The notes beneath the pieces were generated by a model that saw only the letters and a list, made by a program, of their open reading frames with translations, ran no database searches and had not been told where the DNA came from. From positions 22,097,464-22,161,463 of the forward strand of contig OZ020490.1 of the NCBI GenBank assembly GCA_963971405.1: a stretch of DNA of 64,000 bases, read 5' to 3'. This document shows, in pieces, positions 1-11,800 of this stretch (positions within the stretch are counted from its first letter, which is position 1; every line of letters begins with the position of its first letter). Both the position numbers and the translations under genes were made by a program. This stretch comes from Psococerastis gibbosa. Taxonomy: Eukaryota > Arthropoda > Insecta > Psocodea > Psocidae.

Positions 1-330
1 TGCGAGTTACATTGGACAGAGTGGACGCAATTTTAAGTTTCGCTTACGTGAGCATAAAATGGGATCGGTAAAAATGACTGTACCTCAGCATTTGCGGACC
101 ACCTCTCAAGTAACTCGCACTCATGTAATTTTGAAGATTTTAAAATTCTGCATTGTTATAATAAAGGTAGACTATTAGACAGGTTAGAAAGCTTAGAGAT
201 TGGAAAGGCTATTAGGAAAAATGAGGTTCTCACGAACGATATAATGTTTCAAACTGTATCCCCACTACTCGATTTATGTACTCAACCCCCGCCTCCATCT
301 CCCACTCCCATCCCGTAGTATATAAGCTGG
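1..330 (+). mobile_element. Penelope-like element fragment (GIY-YIG endonuclease end)
   Basis: The first bases translate to SYIGQSGRNFKFRLREHK, matching the YIG half and the conserved Arg/Glu-His region of the GIY-YIG endonuclease at the C-terminus of Penelope-like retroelements. The four copies at 10.8-15.3 kb carry the related [16 protein letters not shown]. Frames are broken downstream. A proline-rich stretch (about 280-315) resembles the C-terminal tail of the other copies. It is cut by the window edge, diverged and dead, and lies in the RINT1 intron before the exon at 569. Confidence 0.62.
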
Positions 331-568
331 CGTTTTTTCATGTGTTGTTAGTTTGATGATGGATTTTATCCGAAACCGGTCACTAATAAAGTATTTTACT
401 GTGGATCATTGCGTTCTTCTTCCTCTACTCATGATGTTCTCCAAGTTCCACGAAGTCACCAAGGAAACTCTCACAAGGATTGCCCATAAAGTAAACCTTT
501 TATGGCTTCATTGAGTGTTGTGCACGTAGCGTACTTAGGTAATGCTAAGATGTTGTATTTTATTGCAG

Positions 569-3500
569 GTTCTCAAAAGAATTTGATGATATTTTAAAAA
601 GCTTGAAATGGCCATTCCTTGGTACCAACGTGACTCCGACACCATCAGTGGATCTATTAGCTAAATTTCAAAGCCTGGTGGAAACTTTAATTAACATTCA
701 GGTACCAGAGCGGTTAACATCTGCGGAAGAAAGTTTGCCACCTGATCCAGCGATAAACGTACCTGCACTGAGCCTTCCTGTAGCGCTGCTGGTCAGGCCC
801 CTAAAGAAACGGTTTGTCTTTCACTTCTCAGGAAACAGGCAGACGAACCAAGCGGATAAACCAGAGTGGTATTTTACCCAAATTTTGACTTGGGTACGCG
901 ATCATCAAGAATTCGTTGAAAAGCATGCCCAACCTGTTTATAATCGACTCCAAATGGGACACATTTCCGCAAAAGTAAGTGTAGCACTTATAGGAGATCC
1001 ACGGTGTTCGATGATCGCCTTGTGAAATCGTCTAGATCTGGTATCAGGGACGCCGAGTTTTAAAAATTCTGGGGGGGGGGGGCAAGAATTCGGTACTCTG
1101 GAAAGTATTAAGAAAATGCATTGGTAAATGGTTACTTAAAATAACTATAATGCAGAAAACGTTGACCGACGTACACTCGCTCTTTCTATAAAATTATTGA
1201 CTACAGCCTTTATATCAAAAATCATTCGAAAGTTGGCTATACGAACAAAATTGGTGCGAAAAAGTTTCTAAAAGTTGGTGCGGTGCAAATGCCAAATTTT
1301 TTGATTTACTTTTATCTTAATGTTTGAAATATTAAGGGAGACAAATAAATAAACGCTGCCCCCCAGAAACTAGTCTGCGGGGGCAAGATGGACCGTGCCC
1401 CCCCCCCCCCCCAAGTCGGCGTCCCTGTCTGGTATACGTATTCTGTTGCGATATCCAAGTCCAAAGTAAAATTATCCACATGTGTATTATACAATAATAA
1501 AATGACAGGAATTTCGTCGCTGCTCTGGCAAAATACGGATGTCGAGAAAAATAATTTTTAAATCTCGACTAATTCTTTTCTTTTTTTTTGCACTAAATCA
1601 AATTTCTCATGACATTTCAATCGTTGAGTCAAAATGAGATGCTATAAAGTATAAGAAATGTTCCTCTTCATTTTGATACGTAGTATGTGACCATGACTAA
1701 TACCAATTAGCCGCAATTGTGGAACTCATTTGACCTGACATCCTCAGGGACAGTGTTTTAAAGAAATTAACTATATAACTGTGGCCGATAGGTATTAGTA
1801 ACGCCACCATATTGTACATCATCTTCGGAAGTGCGCTCAGAAATTGACTGTTTTTTGTCAATGTTTCCTGCAGGTTGAGCTGACCCGAGGTCTAGTCCAA
1901 CTGGCCATGGAAAAACTGCACTGGGATCTTCCTCAGCTAGCTTACGACGATTTACTTTTCTCACACACTGTGGACGAGGCATTAGGCTTCGACCGAGAAC
2001 TAAGGGATGGCTATGGGTACACTGACAAACAGGCGAGCGTCTTAGCTGTTCTCACTAAGGCCCAAAACTTCGTTAAGTGGATAAACTTGGAGAAGAAATG
2101 TGAGTATCTGATTTTTTTTAAAGGCATGTAACGAGTGCTTTCAAATTGAAATACAATTTTAATTTTTAAATTGAAAAAATTGGTATGTGTGCTTGGCTTG
2201 TGACCACACGGTAGGAATGAAAGAAAATCAATAGGCGATTTGACAATTTTCGAACGCATATTTTAATGCAATAGTACTGTAGCTTTATTTTATACCCCGT
2301 AAAATGATTTATTTTTTCATAAAAAACGTAATATTTAGTAGGGAAAAAAATTCTCCATAAATTTAAAATGCTAATCGTGTGACTGCAAAATGTGACATGG
2401 CGGGGTAGCCGCCAGTACTAATTCTCTAACACAGTTAAAACACCAATATTTATTTATTAAGATTTACATTTTTTTAATGCAAAAACATATTGTATTATTA
2501 TTATAACCTACAAGCTACCTTATCAAACATATTTTATGATTTGTTGTTACAACTGTCAAGTAGCCTAATGAAACCCCCTGAAATTGAGCTAGCCCAAAAC
2601 AAAAACTAAGACCCCGAGACATGGTTTTTACAAACCTATATACATGCCGAAATTGCATCGAAATCCATTCATGGATCCAGTACTTTGTCCACAAAACAGT
2701 AAAACTGTATTAGTGCACTATAAAACATAAGGTATAGTTAAAGAATCCAACTAAAATTCCGGAAAGCAAGATTAGTGGCGCAGCCGAGACACCTACAGGG
2801 TTTGTCCGGAAAGTAATGTCAGTGAATTTTTTTACAGAGACTGTACGCGAAAGCGCGCGCTTTACCGGCTCAGATTTTGGAGGGGGGATCTGGCAACAAA
2901 TTCCAACAAGCGTCAGCTGGCTACAGATCGTTGTAGTGGTCACATCAGTTGTTCTATGTGAGTCGGTACAGTAACCCGGAGCAAGAAGAAAAAATGCGTT
3001 TGCTTGAGCGTATGGCGATCTCGTTTTGTGTAGAACTGGAGAATAGTGCTGCGGAAACCATTATAATGTTGAACAAGGGTTTCGACGAAGAAGGCCTTGT
3101 GCCACCGGAAAATTTGCCTACCCGAAAGGCAATCTTTGTCGAAAGCCTTCTTCAACATTATAATGGTTTCCGCAGCACTCTTCTACAGTGGAGATCCCCC
3201 CACCACAATCTGAGCCAGTAAATCGGGCGCTTGCGCGTAGTTTCGGTAAAAAAAAATCACTGACACTACTTTCCGGACAAACCCTGTACATAGCTGCAAC
3301 ACTGCTCCGTTTCTTCCAATGCGACTAAATGACCTACAATGTCTTCCTAATAGGTGGGATTAATGTTTTCGTTTTAGCAGCTTAACTCAATTTTGACTTC
3401 ATACCTACTAACCTGCCATTGTTGTTGTTTCTAACGCCTGCTTTCAGCATTTCTGCTTTAAGCAACCTTGTCAGCCTGGCGGGGGGAGTGAGTCTGTTTG

Positions 3501-6500
3501 TTAACTTGAGGCACCCTAAGGGCCGACTCTTTCACCTCGGGGAAAGGGGAGTTGACTGACAGGGTGCACCTCCTAATTATAGTGGATTCCGAACCACTTG
3601 GGGAGCATGGGAAAGTCACACGATTAAATCGGAGATGACCAGGACTCGACACGTACTTATACTGCCTAAGCGTGTTATCATGTCCCACCATGTTCCCCTG
3701 CCAACGCTGTAAACACTACCAAGTTTGCCGCAGCTTGAAACATTCTCTGCTCTAATGGATTCAACATGGTAAGGCTATACCTACTAACCTGCCAATATTA
3801 TCTTTCTCTGCTCTTGTATCACATCAAATAGGAAACAGCCCAGCTTCCAAGAGCTCGCCATAAGAAGTTCCACTTCAAAAGTTTTTAAACCGATAAGCAG
3901 TAATACAGTATTTTACCCTGAGATCTGCTGTTGTCGATAATCAAGACTTCCTGACATGTTTCGTCACCCTAAAGTCAGAAGGGCGTAACCAATATTTTTG
4001 GAGAGGAAATTAAGTTATGATCAGATTTAGTGACCATGTCGTACAATACCTTTGCATGTGCCGAAAAAAAATCATACATGTAAAAACTTTTTGATTAAGA
4101 GGGCGTGCCTGTTTGTTATGAGCAAAAGTATCTTTAAACACTATTATGTCGAAATTTTTTATTTAATGGTACGCCCTTCTGACTTTAGGGTGACGATATT
4201 ACGGGCTTATCCACATCCTTTTTTTTTTAATTTTCTGGTTTTCTTTTTTCCAGATAGCCTAGAAAAATTAGACAACATAATGAGATCGTCATCTGCATTC
4301 CGTCCAAATAATCCCGTGGATGAAGGTGAAATTACAACTGAATGTGCGGATGGTTTTTTGACTCTTCTATCTACACTAACCGATCGATATACTTCCTTAC
4401 CGGAACCCGGCCATAAGTTGCAGTTCTTCCAATTGCAATTAGATCTGTTAGATGATTTTAGGTTAACAATTTTTGCCTATTTTTTATATTTAGTATCCAA
4501 TTATTGTGAACGAATCACCGAATTTGTTAAGAGGCAATCGGAGAGGGAAAAGCTTTGTAGGTGTAAATATCAAATATTTCATGAAATATCAATCGTAGAG
4601 CAGTCAAAAATATCAGGGGACTAGAATAAATTTTTTTTCCGAGATTTTTGAGACATGATAATGTACTCCTTTCTAACACAGATTGGCCACAATTATTGAC
4701 AATTATAAACCGGGCCAATGGGCGGCGTTCCACCTGAAAGCGTACCTTCAAACGTTTCGCCAACATCATCAGTGGCTCAAAGGAGACTTCAAAGATTTTT
4801 TCTCGGTCCATTGGCCGGATTCTCCTGTCCCATCGAAATAAATAAATTTGAAAACTCGGAATCTGATAGTTACGTCTTATGCAAATGCCTCTTCTATTAA
4901 AGATTGGCGATCATCATGGCAATTGTAGTCATGATGATTAATGACTATACTAGAGAATTGTAATGAAGTGGCTTCCCGTTGTCTTCTGCATCCTTCTGTC
5001 GTTGGCTCTTCATTGGTTTTCTCTGCCTTCAGGGCCAGTTTCCCAGCCCCAGGACGAAAGAGTGCCCTACACAGAAAAGACCATGTTTTACGCTTATCCC
5101 CTCTTAAACTCGGTCTGTTGAGCCGCCACTATGCGCTTCCATCTTCCCCACTAGGAGATACGGATCAGGGATTTTCGCGTCTACGCTTCTGAGACCATAA
5201 GACATTACTCAGAATCTCAACTATTTTGAAGAATCATATAGGAGGCTTATTTTTTCACGCACTCTTAAGGCTCCTATAAACTGTCAAGCAAGCTAGATGG
5301 CAGTTTCAGAGTTGCAAAATTAAATCACAGCCACGTTGTCGTCAACTCGGAGTTTGCGAATTGGCTTTCCTTAGTTTAATTTTTCTTTTTTAATAATTCT
5401 TAATTTTCAGGGTACGCTTGCTTCAGTTATTACGAGTTGAAGAAAGCTGTGACCTTCTGACAAGTTCAGCACCTTGCATCCTGAATACCATTCGGAGTCT
5501 TATTAATGTGTTAGAAGAATGGTCTATCACTCCAGTAAGTAAAACGTTGCTTCTCACACATGGTACACATGGACGATTCGACACGAGCGAGATGCCGACG
5601 GGTTTTTATGAATGGGCTTGGTGAATGATGAGTGCAAAACAACAGAGTCTTTTCTGAAGATTTATATGATTATAGAGGGGAAAACTCGGCTTCGCGTCGG
5701 GTTCCCGTCAGTGTCAAAAATTTCTGAAATTGACTCTGGGGTTTTCGAACTACCCATTTCCTACATTGAGAAAAGAAAAACGCCAGAAACTCGCGCATGT
5801 CGAATCGTTCGTGTTTACCGGGTCTTTTATTTGAGTCATTAGTATCCATACTTGATGTCTATCGCAGAACGTCTTAATTAGCCGTTAAAAGGGCCCTTCG
5901 AATAAAATCATATCAACCATGATGCAAATGTAACAAGCAGTTTCCGGGTTGCAAAACACAATCCTTGGTAGGGTGTCCCCAACTTCAATTATCCTGAAGG
6001 AATCATTATAAGTTCGTGAAACCGTGGTAAAAGTTGGAAGAAATATTAATTAACATGTAACTTGTTGACTTACGATAATTCTTTAGACCATGATATACAG
6101 TTTTAATGGGTGCCAAGAGGACAGGTAGTGTTGGGCCCTTTTTTTAATGTAAAATAACCCGACACACAAATAAAGTTGTATATATATCTCCACTTTGAGC
6201 AATAGAGGTCAGTGGACACGACCGGGTGGTAAAACTAGCGTCGATACAAGCACGTTGTAGCAGTGCATTTAAATGTTTGACATTCAAACTGTCATACAAT
6301 ACACACCAGGCATTATAACTGTCACGGTTTTATATGTAACGTTTGATTTTAGCATTTTCTGCATCTTTCATATTTCAAAAGCCGGACTGAAAATCTCGAA
6401 GGAAAAACTGATAACAGCGACGCAGGCGAGTCTTCTGTGTTCAGTGAAATTTTAGCCCTCTTCAAGCGAATGGAAGACAATCTAATGGACAAACTGACGG

Positions 6501-8455
6501 ACGACATTATAATTGAAATTAAAGCAAGGAGCCGCGCATACCGCAAAGACAAGTGAGTAGAAGTCAGCCATATTTATTCATGGAGGTCAAAGTTGGGAAA
6601 GTAGAGGGAAAAAATTGTTTAAACCGTTTTCGAGAAAGACGTTTTTAGTGTTTTTTTTTAGTTATTGGAGGGTAAAAACCCCCCAAAATTGAGTTAGCAC
6701 AAAATAATAAAAAATGGTTCCGAGATATGATTTCTTTGAACCGATATGAAAAGCCACAGAATAGTTTGAATATGAATGAATAGTATGAATAGGAAAGCAA
6801 AAATGGGACTCCGGCAGTGACCGGCGGTGCACAAAGGCAGATTTCTAGGGAGATCTGTCATTAGAGAAAATAGTTTGTTACCAGACTAGCAAGATGGCTA
6901 TCCTCGGCTCAGTCAATCAACGATTCTGCTGTTGTGACCGAGCGTAAGCGGGTGGTTCTCGCCATAAGTCATTTAGAATGCCACCCAATTCAGATGTGGC
7001 ATCTACGAGGGCTATCCACAAAGTACATTAAGTTTTCGTCTGTGTCCGTAAGGGGCGGGGCTAGCGCGGCCATCTTGGTGTCGCGGCATTCCGCCGCTCA
7101 GTCGGCATCCAGCGACCAGCCGTGCTAGTGAGAGGTTCGCGCTGTACTCCGTTGAGTTACTGTGACAGTTTGAAATGTCAGCGTTAATTGAAAATGCCGC
7201 GAACTGTGAAGTGCGTGCTGTAATAAGGTTTCTGACTGCAAAAAACTGTAAACCGATAGAAATCTATCGGCAGCTTTGTGAAATTTAAGGGGACAACATA
7301 ATCACTGAAGGTGGAGTGCGTCAATGGGTCATAAAATATTATCTATTATTAATTATATTATAATATCGTATTACCTTAGTTGTGGGCGGAACTTTGGCGT
7401 CTGCGATTTTATTGTCAGCCCTGCCTGTTGAATTGTTAATTTGTTATTCATTTTCCGATGTTTTCTTCCTTTCATGTATGCAACGCCTCCCTGTCCCCGC
7501 TACCGGCAACACATAGCTTATGGTTAGGCGCGATTTACTCTATTTTATTGTCGTTGGTTGGTGCAAGATTTTGGTAAAACCGAGCTCCAGCAGAAGCTCA
7601 GCCGCTGCGTAGAATCTGCCTTTGTGTACCGGGTCTTTTTATATCTTGCAGATGGCATGCTATGGAGTCGTTTGACAGCCTTACACCTTCAAGCATACCT
7701 ATGTTCCAAAAACTAACAGAACAACTGCGTATTCTTCACGAAGTGTTAACACCCAGTCTGCAGTCAGCTGCGATTCTTCATTTTGTTCGGGAAATGGATT
7801 TATTTTTATTTGAAGAAATTGTTGAAGAATCATACTTCTCACCCATTGGGGCGCGCCAATTTGCATTTGATGTCCAAAGGAATTTGATTCCTTTGTTTGG
7901 CCAGTATTTGAATAAGCCCAAAGTTCACTTTCGATTGTAAGTTTAATCTCCACTATTATTTTTTTTAATGCTTTTTAGAAACTACACATTTTTCTATCCT
8001 AGATCAGAGAAGGTTTGCCCACTTAAAGGTAAAGGTTGTCGCTCTGCAGCCGTAGCTGTACCAAGTTAGCTTGTTGCCGGGGTAAAAATGTTACCTATCT
8101 ATTGGTATAGGACTTAGGTTTGTCGGCAAAGGGCGATGAGGTCTACAAAGTAATGTAAAACATATTTTTCACAAGCTCAATGGAGTGTTCTATTTAAGAG
8201 AGATACGTTATATTTCGAGCCACGCTATGCATTTCAATTTATTGTTACCTCTTCATTTCCAGGTTAATGGATTCCTGTGCCCTGCTGACACTACCACAAG
8301 GAACAGCTTTACTGCTGCGATCCAGGCTAGCCGACCCCAAGGACGATGACCTTCCAACAGCTGAAGTGCTGGCAGATATAAAAGTCTATACACTAAAGAC
8401 GCAGCAAGTGAAAAATATATTACAGCGACGGACAGACCTAGCCGCTATTAAATAA
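569..8455 (+). CDS. RINT1: RINT1 (RAD50-interacting protein 1), C-terminal part, 7 exons
   Basis: RINT1/Tip20-family protein, a subunit of the NRZ (Dsl1-type) tether with ZW10 and NBAS, which acts at the ER in Golgi-to-ER retrograde traffic and in checkpoint control. Exons: 569-974, 1874-2099, 4254-4461, 5411-5534, 6353-6552, 7652-7936, 8263-8455 (TAA stop). All have AG acceptors and GT donors, and phases join throughout to give 546 residues. Family landmarks are FHFSGNRQTNQADKPEWYF in the first exon, YDDLLFSHTVDEALGFDREL in the second, the LTDRYTSLPEPGHKLQFFQL segment in the third, SSVFSEILALFKRM in the fifth and FAFDVQRNLIPLFGQY in the sixth, in the same order as vertebrate RINT1. The family is about 790 aa, so roughly the first 240 residues are encoded left of base 569. 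It converges with the SLC37 gene. Introns hold a hAT-type MITE, mariner relics and dispersed repeats. Confidence 0.93.
1045..1427. mobile_element. hAT-type MITE with G/C tracts and exact 8-bp TSD
   Basis: Inverted ends CAGGGACGCCGA and TCGGCGTCCCTG are followed inward by a long G tract (about 1070-1082) and a matching C tract (about 1399-1412). The 8-bp direct repeat TCTGGTAT flanks it exactly at 1037-1044 and 1428-1435, the target-site length of hAT elements. There is no transposase, so it is non-autonomous. It sits in a RINT1 intron. Confidence 0.8.
2565..2710 (+). repeat. Dispersed repeat family D copy
   Basis: The stretch reading ccccgagacatggtttttac, then cgaaatccat and tttgtccacaaaa, recurs in diverged form at about 6650-6790, 27960-28130 and 44505-44760. 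In all copies it follows a line like ttgagctagcccaaaa. It is probably the tail of an old retroelement; no coding capacity was seen. Confidence 0.45.
2796..3286. mobile_element. Mariner-type foldback element with TA target duplication
   Basis: Ends CAGGGTTTGTCCGGAAAGTA and its inverse (3267-3286) are flanked by TA (2794-2795 and 3287-3288), as in Tc1/mariner. Inside, both strands encode a degenerate mariner transposase N-terminus: + strand AISFCVELENSAAETIIML (from about 3018) and - strand MLKKAFDKDCLSGRQIFRWH (from 3158). The interior is thus two inverted copies of the same helix-turn-helix segment, giving a hairpin rather than a transposase gene. Confidence 0.72.
3425..3790 (+). repeat. Dispersed repeat family A, copy 1
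   Basis: About 350 bp containing attatagtggattccgaacc followed by cacttggg, recurring at 33871-34890 (interrupted), 37040-37400 (reverse) and 37944-38228. The reverse complement has a box-B-like GGTTCGGAATCC, so a tRNA-related SINE is possible but unproven. This copy and the 37.1 kb copy share an extended end (cagcctggcggggggagtga). Confidence 0.6.
4965..5205 (+). repeat. Dispersed repeat family B, copy 1
   Basis: About 230 bp, from cttctgcatccttctgtcg to attttcgcgtctacgcttctgagacc-like sequence, is repeated in reverse orientation at 21768-21992. Both carry a reading frame with FSAFRASFPAPGRKSALHRK-like residues (seen here near 5023-5085), probably left from a retroelement. The frame is not conserved enough to call a gene. 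Confidence 0.55.
6650..6790 (+). repeat. Dispersed repeat family D copy
   Basis: This holds a gttattggagggtaaaaacc line, then ccaaaattgagttagcaca and a ccgagatatgatttctttga segment, matching the repeat at 27960-28130 and more distantly 2565-2710 and 44505-44760. No coding potential was seen. Confidence 0.4.
7008..7340 (+). mobile_element. Mariner-like transposon fragment (5' end and transposase N-terminus)
   Basis: A terminal-like gggctatccacaaagtacat is followed by an ATG at 7175 and a frame reading MSALIENAANCEVRAVIRFL, then KNCKPIEIYRQLCE, a stop and GGVRQW. This is the N-terminal DNA-binding region of SETMAR/mariner-type transposases common in arthropods. The rest of the transposase is missing. 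It lies in a RINT1 intron. Confidence 0.6.
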
Positions 8456-8584
8456 CTTTCATTTACAATGCAGGTTGAAGGCTGTCACGCTATAATCAAA
8501 TACGCAACATTCCATAATATAATTATTATGGAGGATCCTCTTGCAATTTAAGGAAACAGGAAACAAAATGATTAATCGCATACA

Positions 8585-8725
8585 AGGAATTAAAGGTATG
8601 TATACGAATAACCTCTTTAGTCGCCTCTGTAGGTACAAGTAGTACCTGTGTTGAGTTACGACAGGTCTCCGATTGCACGGTGTTTAGACACTCATACAAC
8701 TACGAGCTAGCTCCAACTATGCCAA
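8585..8725 (-). repeat. SINE family 2 copy, diverged
   Basis: On the - strand it holds the diagnostic string seen at 31258-31408: a box-A-like region, a gtcggagacgtgtcg-like arm, then a gaggttaatcggatacattc-like tail. It lies between the convergent RINT1 and SLC37 stop codons and may form part of one or both 3' UTRs. Confidence 0.45.
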
Positions 8726-8815
8726 CGAAGACCTCACTAAACTAGTCACGATTCAATACATACAGTATGTAAAACATTTAAATATAAAATAGTTAAAATG
8801 AAATGTCGCCACTGT

Positions 8816-11800
8816 TCACAAAGAATGATGGTTCCGCCGCCTCCACTTGCTTATTTCCCAGAACATGAGTCTAAGCAGGAGAATCATGGCTAAAACATCG
8901 GCACCAATTAATAGGAAGAATACATTGTCCCAACCTGCAGGGGAGACTAGACCAGCCAAAAGAGGTCCAACGGCGGCACCTGAAAGCAACGGAAATGAAG
9001 TTAATAAACTGACATCGATCTTATATAAATCTTTTTTTTAATTAACATGAAGTATATCCGCATGCTCCATTGCAACTTTTTGCTGTCCTATTTATACATT
9101 AGTATAAGGAAAGCTTTATTATTTAGCCCAGGCAATGAACTGAATTTGAAGGTACTGTTTTTTGGTTTTTCGCTTATATCTCGGGAACTATGCGCCCCAG
9201 CGATATTTATGCCCCATACAAAATTAATGCTGATTAAAATTTGCTACAATTCATATGAAGTAAAGTTTTTCGATGTCTAGCATAGTTTTCGAGATATCTG
9301 CTCGGAAAAATCAGTAATTTTGGAAAAATCCATTTTTCCTGACTTTTTTTTTTTAAATTTTTGACAGGATAACTCTTCAAAGATGCAACCAAAAAATAAA
9401 TGCAGGCCATAGGGCTGCAGAACATTGAATTCCCTTCAATAATTTATATTACTATATTGTTTGATATACTTTCCTTCCAAAGTTAAACCTATTCTAGTGT
9501 TCAGAGGCATCAAACGTATTGGCCAAAATATACACCATTACCGGTATGAACACATAATGAGTATTGGACGGACGTCTAAATAGCTCCCAACAACATGCAT
9601 CCGTTGCTATGAACATATTGATGGTTTGTGCATGTGGCAAAAGATCGAAAAGAAAAGAAGAAAAAACATCAAATGAAAATGAGGTTTATTGGTACCTATT
9701 GAAAAGTCAACAAAAGTCAGCCCACAACAACCCCCCCCCCCCCCCCCTTTGGGGAAATGGGCTAGGTCCGTCCCTGACCAGGGGTCCCAAGAGGTCCCTC
9801 GTTTTCATTTGATTTTTTTTCTTTTCTTTTTGCCCTTTTGCCACATGCACAAACAATATGTTCATAGCAACGGATGCATGATGTAGGGAGCTATTTAGAC
9901 GTCCGTCCAATACTCATTATGTGTACATACCGGTAATGGTGTATATTTTAGCCAATACGTTTGACGCCTCTGAACACTAGAATAGGTTTAACTTTGGAAG
10001 GAAAGTATATCAAACAGTAAAGCAATATAACATTTTGAAGGGAATTCAATGTTCTGCAGCCCTATGGCCTGCATTTATTTTTTGGTTGCATCTTTGAAAT
10101 CCTGTTAAAAAGTTAAAAAAAAAAAGTCAGGAAAAATGGATTTTTTCAAAATTACTGATTTTTCCGAGCAGATATCTCGAAAACTATGCTAGATATCGAA
10201 AAGCTTTTTACTTCATATGAATTGTAGCAAATTTTAATCAGCATTAATTTTATATGGAGCATAAATATCGCTGGGGCGCATAGTTCCCGAGATATAAGCG
10301 AAAACCAAAAAACAGTACCTTCAAAGCCCCCCTCCCCCCGGCTCAAGGGCTACGAGTGAGGACTCTTGATATGTTCACCTCCTAATTAGTGTAAACAAAG
10401 TTACAAAGTCAAAAATTGTGTTCCCTATAACACCATCTATACCTTTTCGTTGACTGGGCTAATTGTCGAAATGATAGTTTTGACTTTTGAGGTCCCATAA
10501 ACCAAAAAAGTGAGATTCTTACGAAATGTCGGCCTGTAACTCGATTTCGGGCTAAACTACTCGATAGAATTTGATGAAATTCGGCAATTGGTTGTTGGGT
10601 ATGGTTGTTGGGTATGGTCTGGTATATAATAAACAAAAAATAACAAAAACTTAAGAGTTTTAGAAAAACTTGTTATAACAACCCGAATTAGTAAAACCCA
10701 AATAATCATTAAGAAATTAACTTTGTCTAAGAAACCCACTTGTGTTAGTATGAAACCCTGAGCGCTTTCGGCAAGAACTGCCAACTACAGAGGGAAACCC
10801 ACTAGCACAGTTACACCTTATCTGCGATTTGAGACTTGCTCAACTCGAGGAGAAGATGCAAATGTGACTAGGGAAGGAAAATTTGGTTTATATAGGACTG
10901 GGAGCGGGGGTGGGAGGGGGCGTGGCTGGTTACCTATTCCTAACCTACTAGCTAGATCTATTAGAGGGGACGATTGTGTGAATGTTATGTCGTTTGTTAA
11001 TTTTTCCCTATTGTGTAAAGCTCTTATGATTTCAACATTTTCAAAAAAATTTAAAGTGCAACTTTTATTTATTTTGTGTAGGGCTGTCCAATTGTGAGGA
11101 TCGAATGTGTGATTTTCCGAGTTAAGGTGTTTCGCGAATGTGCTGTTGGTGTCTCCTATACCTGTTATATGTTCTCTGACCCTAGTTTTAAAGCTTCTGC
11201 CTGTTTGGCCTATGTAAATTGCGTTACTATCGTTACAATTTAGACGATAAACTCCATTGACTTTTTTCTTTTCTGGTTTGGTTTTGCAGTTCATGAGTTT
11301 ATTGGCCAAATTGTTGCGGTTGTACGGGGCCGGTGTTTCGTCTGTTGTAGAAGAAATGAGGTTACTTATTTTTCTGTGATTTTTTCTATGTATTGTATCC
11401 TGAAATATGATTTATTGGTTTCCGAGTTTGAGCTCTCTGGGGGGTAAATTAGTTTGAGGTTGTGTTTGATTTTGTGATGTCGTAGGATTCTGTCTATTAG
11501 ATTGAGATTGAAATTGTTATTTTGGGAAATTTGTTTTATTGTATTTAATTCATTATTATAGTTGGTTTCATTCATAGGGATGTTAAGGAGTCGAAAAATC
11601 ATACTATGGAATGCTGCGTGTTTGTGCTGGAATGGGTGAGAAGAATCAGCAGGGATTATATTATGGCTATGTGTTTCTTTACGAAATATCTTAAAAAATC
11701 TAGGGTACTATTATTTTTGGTGATGGTGAGGTCTAAGAAGTTCAGGGAGTTGTTTTCTTCTACTTCCATGGTAAATTGGATTTTTGGGTGAATTGTGTTG

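Noticed and set aside
4052-4624. 190-codon frame as a single gene
   Set aside because: Only 4254-4461 matches RINT1. The rest is read-through into introns on both sides of good splice sites.
9564-9910. Similar proteins (MDGRLNSS...) on both strands
   Set aside because: Explained by the palindrome: the same DNA is read from both arms. No domain, and the frames run through the poly-C loop.
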